DNA of 64,000 nt. It comes from Siphonodentalium dalli. Taxonomy: Eukaryota; Mollusca; Scaphopoda; Gadilida; Siphonodentaliidae. The notes under the pieces are model-generated. The model ran no database searches. It saw only the letters and a program-made list of their open reading frames with translations, and was not told where the DNA came from. Positions within the stretch are counted from its first letter, which is position 1. Every line of letters starts with the position of its first letter. The stretch spans positions 250,794,484 through 250,858,483 of the forward strand of contig CP136064.1 of the NCBI GenBank assembly GCA_032622095.1, read 5' to 3'. The translations under genes were made by a program, and so were the position numbers. Positions 12,597-23,546 of the stretch are shown here, piece after piece.

Positions 12597-12764
12597 ACAA
12601 ATGTCACAGTCCAGTCGGTGCAGCCAGCCGTGTCCCTAATTCCGGTTGTTCAACCCCAGATGTACATCCAACTACCACCATCATATGCAACGCTAGCATT
12701 GCAGACGACTACGCAGGGTCATACGAATCAAGTGATGCAACAATCAGAGTTGCAAACAAAATAA
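12597..12764 (+). CDS. LDLa transmembrane protein, terminal exon with PPxY tail
   Basis: Last coding exon of the LDLa gene. The acceptor is ttatatgtttcag ending at 12596, and 55 codons plus TAA follow. The reading frame is in phase 0 with the previous exon, which ends in a complete CAG codon, so the tail reads ...SRPQ|TNVTVQ.... The exon is a low-complexity cytoplasmic tail rich in Q, P, V and T. It contains P-P-S-Y at exon residues 27-30, a PPxY motif of the kind bound by WW domains of Nedd4-type ubiquitin ligases and YAP-like proteins. Ligand and partner are not known. The exon and phase are seen directly; WW binding is inference from the motif. Confidence 0.75.
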   Translation, partial: TNVTVQSVQPAVSLIPVVQPQMYIQLPPSYATLALQTTTQGHTNQVMQQSELQTK

Positions 12765-12904
12765 GAAAATCAATAAGTATCGACTGAACAGGGACGTGGC
12801 AACACAAATCAGTCCCAATTAGCTTGACATAGTATTGATAGTTTCATTGTACGATATGTATAAATTTTAGACTGAAATGTGTTACTTTATACCAACATAC
12901 CGAT

Positions 12905-13097
12905 GGGTGCAGGACGTTTCGGCACCTGGACGTTTCGGCACCTGGTTTTCTGGACGTTTCGGCACCTGGATTTTCGGCACTTTGTTTCGGCCCAGGTGCT
13001 TGAACGTTTTATTGAAATAAAGAATACAAAAATTAGCAGGTGCCGAAACGTCCAGGTGCCGAACGGCAACGCCAGGTGCCGAAACGTCCAGCATTTC
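12905..13097. repeat. Inverted cluster of a ggacgtttcggcacct repeat
   Basis: Three to four direct copies of ggacgtttcggcacct on the left (12913-12985) face inverted copies aggtgccgaaacgtcc on the right (13038-13095), so the segment can fold back. The left side follows the terminal LDLa exon by about 150 bp. An AATAAA at about 13015 could serve as a poly(A) signal of that gene or belong to the repeat. Confidence 0.75.
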
Positions 13098-13226
13098 TAC
13101 TGATACTATAGCCAGGTTCAGCGGCACGTACGTGTATGGTGTTACTATGGCAATGATATAAAGATGCATTTGGATGGAACTGGCCGATGAGTTTACGGCG
13201 CCAAACCTACACGTTTATATATATAT

Positions 13227-13902
13227 ACTAGCAGGTTAGCCCGCCACTGGCGGCAATCGTCAGAAACATGACAGTTAATTTATTTTTTTGTTTTTCAATT
13301 TTAATTTACTGGCTTTTTTAATTAATTTCTTTAATTAATTTTTTGTTTATCAATTTGACCCGATTTGACCTTGAATTGGGCCTTTTTAATTTACTGGCTT
13401 TTTTGTTTTTCAATTTGACCCGATTTGACCTTGAATTGATAATTTTCAAGGTCAAGGTCAGGTCGGGGTCACAATTTAACCCGTCCATGACACTTCCCGT
13501 AGGTAGCAAGTTTGAGCTCAATCGGTTCGAGTCTATAAAGGACACAAACATATATGTCATTCGTGGGTACCCGTTTCAAGGTAAAGATCACCTCGGGCGG
13601 AAAAACTGAAACGATGAAAATCTACCCCGTTCCTAGGAAGCCTAAGTACGAAATTAAGTACGAAATTTCGCCTCGAGACGGTCAATGGAGCCGTATTTAT
13701 ACTCGTCGTGTATATATACGCTCTTTATCAACGACACTGCGGATACGAACGCTCTTTAACTATCAACGCGATTAAACCCGCAGTGCCGTTTTTGTGACAG
13801 AGTGGAGAACGGGTGCTCTGAGCTTCTCCAAAACGCCGCGACGACCATTCCCGTGGGTTTGAGCCCAATCGGTGCAGCCGTTTTCGATTCTATAAAGTAC
13901 AA

Positions 13903-13968
<66 letters not shown>
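13227..13968 (+). mobile_element. Retroelement-like repeat, tandem copy 1, with (TA)n tail
   Basis: It starts ctagcaggttagcccgccac and ends cgttttcgattctataaagt followed by a long (TA)n run (13912-13968). Copy 2 at 13998-14785 has the same beginning and ending. It contains agcaagtttgagctcaatcg and a tgaccttgaattg block like 7826-8610. A microsatellite tail at one fixed end fits a SINE or non-LTR 3' end. Confidence 0.55.
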
Positions 13969-13969
<1 letters not shown>

Positions 13970-13997
13970 AATAGGGAAGTCTCAAAATATAGACTAG

Positions 13998-14785
13998 TAG
14001 ACTAGCAGGTTAGCCCGCCACTGGCGTGGTTGGTCAGAAACATGACATTTTTGAAATTATTTTGTTTTTATTTAATTTTGTTTTGATTTTTTAACATTTT
14101 ATTTTTTATTTTTTTTTTAATATTCTACTCTTTTTTTTTTTAATTTAATTGAATTTAATTCTTTTTTTTAATTTAATGTTTTTTTTATTATTTTATTCGG
14201 CCTTTTTCGGGCGGAAAAACTGACCCGATGAAATCCCCCCCCCCCTTCCCTTCCTAGGAACGACAGCATCACACACAACACGCATTTTTTTGTTTTTCAT
14301 GAGCTAATTCATGGTACCCGTCCCTAAAAGACTGACCCGATGAAAAATTCCCCTGTTCCTAGGACATACAGACATAAGAATGACACAACAACTCATTGTA
14401 CGATATAAAAAATGTAGAGTTACCCTCTTAGATAAATTCTGCCTTTTAAATCGAGATAATTGCATTTCACGTTTCTCATCCGTATTTCGTACGCATGGGG
14501 TAGTCGTTTAGAAATGTCGATTGCAATAAAAGAGCGTTCGTCGTTAACAACTCCGAATATGGTCAATATAAAGATCGTTGATGCCTTAACCCCCGAAGTG
14601 GCGTTTGCGGTAATTTTGATGATTGGGATTGGAGAATCAGTGCTCAGAGCTTGTCCAAAATGCGACGTCAACGATCCCCGTGGGTTTTTACACTTATATA
14701 AGAGATTTGAGCTCAATCTGTCAACGCGTTTTCGATTCTATGAAGTACCCACACACACACATATATATATATATATACGGAAGTC
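13998..14785 (+). mobile_element. Retroelement-like repeat, tandem copy 2, with (TA)n tail
   Basis: Head-to-tail copy of 13227-13968 with the same ctagcaggttagcccgccac start and the same gttttcgattctatgaagta end before an (ac)n(at)n tail. The T-rich part 14040-14200 is a low-complexity expansion. The ORFs inside have no recognisable domain. Confidence 0.55.
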
Positions 14786-14881
14786 TCAAAATATATATAT
14801 AGAAGACAAGAAACGTTATCACATGCATCCTTTATCCTGTTAAATATATCACATTTTGTTCATTGGTTGTGTCTGTTAACT

Positions 14882-15060
14882 TGCAGTCGATTGTATCATT
14901 GGGGCTTGTTCCTAAGCTTGAATGCCATGTACCCTGCCATCCTGAAGAATGCGAGTTGACACACGATGAGAAAAACGTAAAAGTACAAGGGCATCTTGAT
15001 ACCTACGGCTTGGAAAAACTCGTCTTTGGTGAAAACATCTGTATGATTGTGGTTACATAG
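14882..15060 (+). CDS. Possible terminal exon, unknown protein
   Basis: A good 3' splice site (ttggttgtgtctgttaacttgcag, polypyrimidine then AG, about 14860-14885) opens into about 58 codons ending in TAG at 15060. The peptide has a C-x3-C-x4-C cluster followed by an acidic and basic stretch, and no recognised domain. An alternative is an internal exon ending at CTTTG|GTGAAA, a weak donor. No partner exon was found. It is listed only because both the acceptor and the codon pattern look better than the surrounding ORFs. Confidence 0.2.
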
Positions 15061-15213
15061 AGAGAACTTTGGTGACGTCACGTTGGCACAGCTACAACGA
15101 AATCAGAAAAGTTAACGACAAGCCCATACCACGTGTATACATACAACTATTCTTCCATGCATACAAAACCAATGACCCAATCAAAACATCTGTGCAAATA
15201 ATAATATTATACA

Positions 15214-16532
15214 TTTATTGCATTGTTTCGAGGTTGACATGAGGATTTATCAACCCGAGGAAGTTAATATTCACCGAGGTTGCAAGGGTTGATAATTCCT
15301 CAGGTCAACCTCGAAACGGTGTCAGACCGATTCTCCGAAGACCTATTACTACGAAGGCCCACAACTCCGAAGACCCGATTCTCCGACGGCCCACAATTCC
15401 GAAGACCCGATTCTCCAACGGCCCATAACTCTGATTCTCCGAAAGCCCATAACTCCGAAGGGCCGATTCTCCGAAGACCTATAACTCCGAAGGGCCTATT
15501 CTCCGAAGACCTATAACTCCGAATGCCCGATTCTCCGACGGCCCATAACTCCGAAGGTCCGATTCTCCGAAGATTTTGTTTTATCGGGGTATTATATCGT
15601 TTACTAAATAGTGTACAGTCCAGTGGCGAAGCCAAGGGGTCCCAAAATTCCTACTGCCCCCATTAAACCTCTACTTGCTATTTCAGACAATATGGGCCCC
15701 TACCAAAACATGTCCAATGTCATGTAAACGCCCGGAAATCGTTCATGGGCATCAAAATATTCAAACTTTTCCTACTGCCCCCACCTAAATGGGAATCCTG
15801 GCCCGCCACTGACTATACACTAGATACTATAACGTTACGTTGGCCCATGAGATGCCAGATTAAAATGTACAGGGGTGAACGGGGAAGAACTTGTCCTTTT
15901 TCATATATAAAATGAACTTGTTAGGCTACTCTGACATTCTGGCAGCGTTTCGTTATAATATACCCGGTGCACACCAGTGGCGGAACCAGGGTTCCCATTT
16001 AGGGGTGCACATTAATTAGCATATGTGGGGGATATATCATGCATATGCTATGCCGAAGCATATCACGAAGGCCTGATTTGGGGAGCGCATGCATGGGAGG
16101 GGTCGCCCCCAATCGTTGGTCCGGGGGCTCCCCTGGGCAGGAACACTGTGAATATTTGAATGCCTAGGAGGGATTTCCGGACGTTTACATGACATTTGAC
16201 ATGTTTTGGGGGGGCGGTCTTCCCTAGGGCCCCATTGACTCCGCCACTGGACTGGACACTATTTAATAAGCGATAAAACATGATCTTCGGAGAATCGGAC
16301 CTTCGGAGAATCGACCCTTCGGAGTTATAGACCTTCGGAGTTATGGGCGTTCGGAGTTATAGGCCTTCGGAGATATGGGCTTTCGGAGTTATGGGATTTC
16401 GGAGAATCGGGACTTCGGAGTTATGGGCTTTCGGAGAATCGGGGCGTCGGAGAATCGGACCTTCGGAGAATCGGATCTTCGGAGTTATGGGTCTTCGGAG
16501 AATCGCTACGTAACCCTCGAAACAATGCAATA
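15214..16532. mobile_element. Foldback element carrying an inverted 16/32-bp satellite and hAT-like ends
   Basis: The outer 19-bp inverted repeats are ttattgcattgtttcgagg (15214-15232) and its mirror (16514-16532). Just inside the left end is a hairpin (15225-15318). Tandem half-units of 16 bp, cccataactccgaagg and cccgattctccgaaga, then fill 15318-15580 and return in inverted orientation at 16285-16510. The core contains CAGTGGCG-type ends at 15622, 15811, 15975 and 16249, which resemble hAT termini and are embedded in a larger palindrome (gtgtacagtcc against ggactggacac). No transposase ORF. Confidence 0.8.
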
Positions 16533-16937
16533 AGTGTTTTATTAGGCCCGAAATACCTTACTGACTCGTGTATATATGTACACGGATCCATCAAATGCAC
16601 AACAATGTGATTCAAGAAGTCAAAATTTAATAAACATGATTACATTTCCTATTAATAACTCATGACGTCGCGTGATCTTGTTATTAACTCATCTGTCCTA
16701 TATATAGGACAATCGTGTAGATATCATGATTTATCAACTCATTTTCCGTATAATAATTGAATTTATCTGGTGAATTGCACTCGTTAATCGTATCATGCAC
16801 ACAATCATCATGGCAGATATGTTTATCAGTTCGCTGATGTTCTAATTAAGTGCACCATAATAAACAAATGTCCGGCCAATTCGTTTACAGTTGTGGTAGT
16901 CAGAAGCTCAGAGAAAGTGTATACGGAGACCAGAAAT

Positions 16938-17850
16938 GTTCTAGACCGGCCCCCAGATGAGGGTAGTGTCACACGAAAGGGTAGACATTTTGACGCTATC
17001 TCCAATTAACCTTGTCCCATGGGGGTTCCAAAACACTGAGGTATCCAGGGCGGAACATGTGGAAAATATATTTTTTGGACCTTTTTGGTGTTTTTGACCT
17101 GCAAATTTCAGTATAATCAGGAAAACCAATAAAATAAGACAAATGTTGAATAAAATATACTTGAATATCAGATATTTATTCTATCTGGGTTGCTTAACAT
17201 TTATAATGTGCAAAAAGTTATATTATCAAACAAATTTTTTGAAAAATTCACGAAAATGCCAAGATACTTAAGTGGATAGAATTCATATCATAAATTGCAA
17301 TATTTCTGCCCACGGATTATGCAATCTCATCTTCATTGTCAATTTCATCAAATGTGATGGTATCGGTCAATAGAATTTCTGTGCAACATCTTACGGGAAG
17401 AATTGTTCAAACAACTCAGGCTGCCTATCGGCTGTCCATCCATGAAATGCTACACCGGGAGTGGTTGATTTGGCAACGGTTGCAAGTATCCACTGTTTTG
17501 ATATCATGTTGGCTCGTTTTGAGTGTAGAATTAAAGATTCCTCACATGGTGGAAGTGCAGAAAGATCAAGTAGCTTCTGCTGATTCTCGAACTTCTGTGG
17601 GAACATTATCCGCCTAGCTTGATTCACTTTTCTCGAATGTTGAACATATAAGGCACATGCGTGTCACTGTCCAAAACCCAATTCGTTCATAAATATGCAA
17701 TGACTTCCATATATTTTGATCGTCTTTCCAGCAACTTCCAGACAAGTTGTTTTCCTTTTTGGAAGGTATCATTACCCGTGAAGGAATGGGACACAATAAG
17801 TGCATTCTTCTGTACATTTGACTTGAATCACTTGCCCATTAGCATAAAAA
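16938..17850 (+). repeat. Left arm of a complex inverted repeat (segments A, B, D)
   Basis: Segment A (16938-17261) returns inverted at 22689-23012. Segment B (17263-17640) returns inverted twice, at 21316-21690 and partly at 21890-22083. Segment D (17640-17800) returns inverted at 20690-20914. ORFs read through these copies, for example 17336-17617, but they differ by frameshifts between copies and show no domain. They are treated as non-coding or decayed. Confidence 0.8.
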
Positions 17851-17865
17851 TTTATTAACTATTAT

Positions 17866-18070
17866 CAGGGGGAAATCATTTAACGTTTTCTCCAACATGC
17901 ATAAACGGCATCAAGATTTAGAACTCTCTGACATGACCTCTCTATCGATTACTATGTCGTTGAGTTATTGTGGAAAGCAATAGCAACCCAAGGTACACAT
18001 GTATAACCAACCCAGTAACATACAGTCACTCCATATATACACATAAACACCACACAAATGACAAGATAGT
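17866..18070 (+). repeat. Segment C of the complex inverted repeat
   Basis: The block cgttgagttattgtggaaag ... gtacacatgtataaccaacc, leading into the start of the minisatellite, is mirrored at 21728-21893. It marks the junction between the arm and the 42-bp minisatellite. Confidence 0.75.
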
Positions 18071-18297
18071 CACTCACTCTGTGCACACATACACCTGACC
18101 CATGACCATAAGTCAATCCTTGTATACCTATTCATCTCACCATTGGCCATACGGTCAATCCCCGTATACATATTCGCCATACAAACCCCATCCATGACCA
18201 TAGAGTCACTCCATGTATACATGTGCAATGCATCTCTCCATTGTCCATATAGCCACTCACTTGATATATGTACCCTCACCCATGACCATATATATCC
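18003..18297 (+). repeat. 42-bp minisatellite, block B (left part)
   Basis: Same repeat family as 1250-2100, interrupted at 18298 by a hAT-like insertion and continued at 18919. The target duplication atatatcc lies at 18290-18297. Confidence 0.85.
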
Positions 18298-18918
18298 CAC
18301 CTGATACAGACCAATGTTACTCTGTAGTAATACAAAACTATTAGTTAAAATTCCTCAGTGATATAGGGTATGTAGCATGCCACGCCAGCCGTTGAGGCAT
18401 GCCACATGTTCTTTGACAAGCTAAAATCGTAACATTGCCACAGGGTAATAACTCTATAAAGAATGTATATTTACGAAATAACGGCGATTTGTATTAGAAA
18501 TAACAACACCACAATAGATCAACTGTGGTGAAATATAAGTAAAATTCTTCTTTTGGGTGGGTGGGCTTGGGGGAGGTTTGGGGTACGCTCTTTAAAAAAC
18601 TTCTCCAAATATGCCCGTTATTTCGTCAAAAACACTTCTTCAAATATCTCCGTTATTTAGTTAATAAAAATAATTTCTTATTTCATAATTCGCGCTATTT
18701 CGTCATTTCGATGCATTTTTTATTCCGCAATTTCGATGTATTTTCCTATTTCGCTTTTTCGTGGTATTTCATATTTCGATAATTCGCTATATTTGACATA
18801 TTATGGGATATTGGCATGCCTCAACGGCTGGCGTGGCATGCCACATACCCTTTATCACTGAGGAATTTTAACTAATAGTTTTGTATTACTACAGAGTAAC
18901 ATTGGTCTGTATCAGGTG
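18298..18918. mobile_element. hAT-type non-autonomous element, exact 8-bp target duplication
   Basis: The element is 621 bp with nearly perfect inverted repeats of about 112 bp, starting CACCTGATACAGACC. Both sides carry atatatcc (18290-18297 and 18919-18926), an exact 8-bp duplication, as expected of hAT transposition. The interior has no long ORF, so it must be mobilised in trans. It sits inside the 42-bp minisatellite, so the insertion is younger than the array. Confidence 0.9.
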
Positions 18919-20000
18919 ATATATCCACACTTGTGTTTACATGTACACCCCACACATGCCCATACAGCCATGAGCCATCGTGCAGGCACACTAGGTGTAC
19001 TCGTACACTTGACCAATTACCATATAGTCACCCCCTGTGTACCTATATTCAACACATTCATCATCATACAGTCAATCATTGTATACAAATTCACCTCACC
19101 ATTGGTCATACATCACTCACTGTATACATGTTCACCAAACCAATGGCAAAATACCCATGCAAGATATACATATACTCCCAACCATGACCATAGAATCACT
19201 CCAGGTAAACATATGCACCTCACTAATGGCGATATAGCCACTCAATCTATACGCATATATCTCCATAACCATACAGCCACACGTATGTATATCCGTACAC
19301 CCTACACATGACCATACAGCCATGCAGGCACACCAGGTATACTCCTACACCTTACCCATGACCATATAGTCACTCTCTATATACATATTCACCACATTCA
19401 TGATCATACAGTCACTCCTTGTATACCTGTTCACCTCACCATTGGCCATACAGTCACTCCCTGAAAACATATTCACCTCACTATTGGCCATAGAGTCACT
19501 CACTGTATATATATATTTGCCACGTCAATAGTCATATAGCCACTCAGTATATGCATATACATCCACACATGACCATCCACACACTCGCCAATGACCATTC
19601 AGCATACATCAGGTACACATATACACATTATGACTACTGCCACTCCATGTACACCTATATGCATTACACATAGCTGCACATCTATTTATCCATTCAACCA
19701 CCAATGATCATACAGACAACACATGTATACATATACACCTATCTATGACAATACACAAGGTACATCTGTACATCTCACCCATGAACATACAGTCACTCCA
19801 TATATACATAAACACACATATGACCATGTAGGTACTCTCAAAATTACATACATGTAAACCCATACATATACATCTCACCATAGCCACCACATTCATGACC
19901 ATATAGCTAATCATGTACACCTATTCACATCATTCATGACCATAAAATAACTCCCTTTATACATATTCACCTCACCTACATGTATGACCACACGGTAACT
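18919..20000 (+). repeat. 42-bp minisatellite, block B (right part)
   Basis: Best preserved part of the array. At 19360-19500, consecutive 42-bp units such as catgaccatatagtcactc... and catgatcatacagtcactc... can be read directly. About 25 units. Confidence 0.9.
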
Positions 20001-20009
20001 CCCCCGAGT

Positions 20010-20677
20010 CCATGGTTGCCATATTGACCTCCAGCCTGTACCATGTTGATCAATGTTTATCCTAATAGGCCAGAATAGCCACAAATTATGATTCATTTCA
20101 GTTCCATTTCAAAGTTCTGCCAATTTATTAAAAAATATATAGCCAGTATCCAAAAAGAGGTTTTCGGGGGAAAAAAACAAATAAGGCAACTTTAAAATTA
20201 ATTTGTTATACCCCATAAGGAAATGGGACAACCAGAATAGAACATTTAGTTGTCAGTTGATTAGCTAACTTGTAAAATAACCAAGTGAGTCACAATTTGC
20301 TACATTTTCGCAAACGCAGAGAATAATGTTCGGGATATATGTAAAAAAGGTTGCCATTTTTAGTCATTTAGTTTATAAACACATTAGTGTGACCCATTTA
20401 AGGTAGATCAAAACAATAAACATCTTTCATACCAAACATAGTTACATTTTACTTGAAACTTTTTGTGCCGTTATATATGTCAAGTTTGTGAGAGAAAAAT
20501 CCAATATTTCTGGTAATATCAGTGGTGGCAATAGTAAAAATTAACTAATGTGCATCAGGCATGTTAGTGTTCAATGTATATAAAGCAGAATAGCCAACTT
20601 TATACATCAACCACAACTTGTAAGCGATTGCGGGACACGCTGGGTCAATATCTACCATTTCCACATTTTGGCAGCCA
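20010..20677 (+). repeat. Dispersed unit attached to the 42-bp minisatellite (copy 2)
   Basis: Collinear with 2105-2830 and in the same position relative to the minisatellite. Homology ends near the ccacattttggcagcca word, where the inverted-repeat arm begins. Confidence 0.75.
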
Positions 20678-20689
20678 AATATACAGAAG

Positions 20690-20914
20690 AATGAAGTTGT
20701 TGGGTTCCATTCCTTCACAGGTAATAATTACCTTTCATCGTTGTTCCAAAAAGGAAAAAAAACACTACTGGAAGTTGCTGGAAAGACCATCACGATATAT
20801 GGAAGTCATGGCTTATTTCGGAATGAATTGGGATTTGGACAGTGGCACACTTAATACAATCAACGAGTTAACATGTGCCTTATACATGTATGGTCCACAT
20901 TCGAGAAAAGTGAA
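20690..20914 (-). repeat. Right arm, segment D (inverted copy of 17640-17800)
   Basis: Mirrors the left arm, for example gccttata and cattcgagaaaagtgaa against ttcacttttctcgaatg. It is cut off from segment B by the TTAA insertion at 20919-21311. Confidence 0.75.
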
Positions 20915-20918
20915 TTAA

Positions 20919-21311
20919 CCCTTTACCCAACAGAAGGGCCCTGTGCCAATGCATTCTCTTATATATGCGAGTCGACCATAGGTCGCCTCGCATATATAAG
21001 AGAATGCATTGGCTTGACACATTACAAATTATAAAATTGTTAAAGAATGTAAGAAAAAATGGTAAAAAGTGTTAAAAAAAGATTTTTTTTTAGGCCAATG
21101 CATTCTCTTATATATGCGAGGCGACCTATGGTCGACTCGCATATATAAGAGAATGCATTGGCACAGGGCATAACTGTAACTATCACAATGTGGTCAAGTA
21201 GCCGGTTCCAATGATATCCATATTTGTATGGTTCTATTGAGACAGACCGAAGATATTTTAGGCTGTTGAAGCTTTATTTGGCCGGTTTTGGCCGGTTTGT
21301 TGGGTAAAGGG
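20919..21311. mobile_element. TTAA-flanked twin-hairpin element
   Basis: The element is 393 bp with TTAA on both sides (20915-20918 and 21312-21315) and 14-bp inverted repeats CCCTTTACCCAACA. It contains two 69-bp palindromes (20945-21013 and 21094-21162) that are inverted copies of each other. Each begins gccaatgcattctcttatat and centres on the tcgaccataggtcg loop. The paralogous left arm at about 17620-17645 lacks the insertion and reads gtgaatcaagctagg, so the site is an insertion site. TTAA targets are typical of piggyBac-type transposases. Confidence 0.9.
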
Positions 21312-21315
21312 TTAA

Positions 21316-21690
21316 CTTAAGCTAGGTGGGTAAAGTTCCAGAAGAAGTTCGAGAATCAGCAAAAGGTAGTTGATCTTTCTGCACTTCCACCATGTGAGGA
21401 ACTTTAATTCTACACTCAAAACGAGCCAACATGATAGCAAAACAGTGGATACTTGCAACCGTTGCCAAATCAACCACTCCCGATGTAACGCTTCATGGAT
21501 GGACGGCCAATAGGCAGCCTGAGTTGTTTGAACCATTCTTCTCGTAAGATGTTGCACAGAAATTCTATTGATTGATACAATCACATTTGATGAAATTGAC
21601 AGTTACAGGGAAGATGAGATTACATAATCCGTGGGCAGAACTATTGCAATTTATGATATGAATTCTATCAACTAGTATGAGCGACCTTTC
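21316..21690 (-). repeat. Right arm, segment B copy 1 (inverted)
   Basis: Inverted copy of 17263-17640. The ORF 21312-21584 on the minus strand parallels the plus-strand ORF 17336-17617 but diverges in length and end. It has no recognised domain. Confidence 0.75.
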
Positions 21691-21727
21691 GAGTTTAGTA
21701 TATCATAAAATTGAAAGCATTGAGAAC

Positions 21728-22083
21728 ACTATTGTCATTTGTGTGGTGTTTATGTGTATATATGGAGTGACTGTATGTTACTGGGTTGGTTATACATGTG
21801 TACCTTGTGTTGCTATTGCTTTCCACAATAACTCAACGACATATTAATCGATAGAGAGGTCATGTCAGAGAGTTTTCCATCTTGATGCCGCTTATACATT
21901 TCATGGATGGACAGCCGATAGGCAGCCTGAGTTGTTTGAACAATTCTTCCCGTAAGATGTTGCACAGAAATTCTATTGACTGATACCATGACATTTGATG
22001 AAATTGACAACGAAGATGAGATTGCATAATCCGTGGGCAGAAATATTGCAATTTATGATATGAATTCTATCCACTTAAGTATA
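21728..22083 (-). repeat. Right arm, segments C and truncated B (inverted)
   Basis: 21728-21893 mirrors 17866-18070 and 21890-22083 mirrors 17263-17450. The sequence 17450-17870 is missing between them, so this copy carries an internal deletion. Confidence 0.75.
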
Positions 22084-22688
22084 AACAACCTTTCGAGTTT
22101 AGTATAGCATAAAATTGAGAGCATTGAGAACACTATCTGAGGGTTAAGTTTTACTTTATTTCTTAATTCTGGTCTGGTACGTGATTATAGCATTTCATGT
22201 CTGATATTGGGGAAGAATTCATATTGTGGTGCATGTTGTGCAGCTGTGTCCATAAAACTGACAGTCATGGGAATTTTTCAGAAATTTTTCACTTAAAAAT
22301 AATCAAAATGTTAGCTAATTTACCCCAACAAAATAAAACATTTAAACAAAAATAGACTCTACCATAACATAAACCTCCTCAGATACATGCTAATTCCATG
22401 ATATATGATAAGACTCTGAATTGGTTAACAAAACCGAACGAAAGCGGGCTATTCTGACTTGACAGGTATTTTCAGATAGAAAATCAGTTTTAGGGGGGTG
22501 GGTTAAGTTTTTGGAAATATCTCGGCTTTTTGGATATCATTGCTTGTGATGTTGATACTATTAAATCAGGTATATAATGCTGAAAATTTTGATGCACCAA
22601 TGAGAGCTTTATATAGAAAAATGAAAAATTTATAGGAAATCTTCTGGAAAACTTTTTTGAAAAACCAGTGCAATTTATGCATTTTTTT
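22084..22688. other. Spacer inside the complex inverted repeat, nothing recognised
   Basis: AT-rich sequence between segments B and A of the right side. The left side lacks it, because A and B abut at 17262. No ORF with recognisable content. Confidence 0.4.
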
Positions 22689-23012
22689 GGCATTTTCGAG
22701 AATTTTTCACAAAATTTGTTGGATAATATAACTTTTTGCACATCATAAATGTTAAGCAACCCAGATAGAATAAATATCTGATATTCAAGTATATTTTATT
22801 CAACATTTGTCTTATTTTATTGGTTTTCCTGATTATACTGAAATTTGCAGGTCAAAAACACCAAAAAGGTCCAAAAAAAAAAAATTTCCACATGTTCCGC
22901 CCTGGATACCTCAGTGTTTTTGGAACCCCCATGGGACAAGGATAATTGGAGATAGCGTCAAAATTTCTACCCTTTCGTGTGACACTACCCTCATCTGGGG
23001 GCCGGTCTATAC
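22689..23012 (-). repeat. Right arm, segment A (inverted copy of 16938-17261)
   Basis: Includes ccacatgttccgccctggat, ccccatgggaca and ctaccctcatctgggggccg, each matched in reverse at 16950-17080. Similarity is high throughout. Confidence 0.85.
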
Positions 23013-23093
23013 TTGGTTCTCAATTTTCAATATGAAGATTATAACATATGTGACCCGCCATATCAAATCCAGTCGTAAGTCGGGATTTTTTTT

Positions 23094-23463
23094 ACCCTGT
23101 GCCAATGCATTCTTGATATATGCGAGTCGACCATAGGTCGCCTCGCATATATAAGAGAATGCATTGGCCTAACAATTTTTTATCATTTTTTTAAAATAAA
23201 TGTTTCTGACAATTTTTAGGACATAAAATAAAAAAACATCCATTACCCTGCAGGAAGCCCCACACATATATAGAAGCATATAGAAGAGTGTCGTCTGCTC
23301 ATGTTTGTCTGGGGCTCTGTATGGGTGAAATTATAAAATTGTTAAAGAATACAAGAAAACATTATTAAAATTGTAAAAAAGTGTTAGGCCAATGCATTCT
23401 CTTATATATTCGAGGCGACATATGGTCGACTCGCATATATAAGAGAATGCATTGGCACAGGGT
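23094..23463. mobile_element. Twin-hairpin element, second copy
   Basis: Bounded by ACCCTGTGCC and GGCACAGGGT. Each end is a palindrome (23101-23168 and 23388-23456) nearly identical to those at 20945 and 21094. The interior (about 220 bp) differs from the first copy. The flanks read tttt and aaat rather than a clean TTAA. A partial extra arm follows (23465-23488). Confidence 0.85.
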
Positions 23464-23546
23464 AAATGCATTCTCTTATATATGCGACCAGAAATGTTCT
23501 ACTTGGTCCTCGTTTTTTTTTAAATATTAAGAGTATAACATCTTAA

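Noticed and set aside
13505-13525. tRNA B-box-like word ggttcgagtct
   Set aside because: No A box, anticodon arm or cloverleaf can be folded around it. Probably part of the repeat tail.
17336-17617. 93-codon ORF shared in part with 21312-21584
   Set aside because: The repeated segment B carries the frame, but the copies end differently and no domain is visible. Recurrence reflects the inverted repeat.
20574-20918. 114-codon plus-strand ORF
   Set aside because: It spans the border of two repeat segments and ends in the TTAA target. The left-arm homologue is read on the other strand in a different frame.
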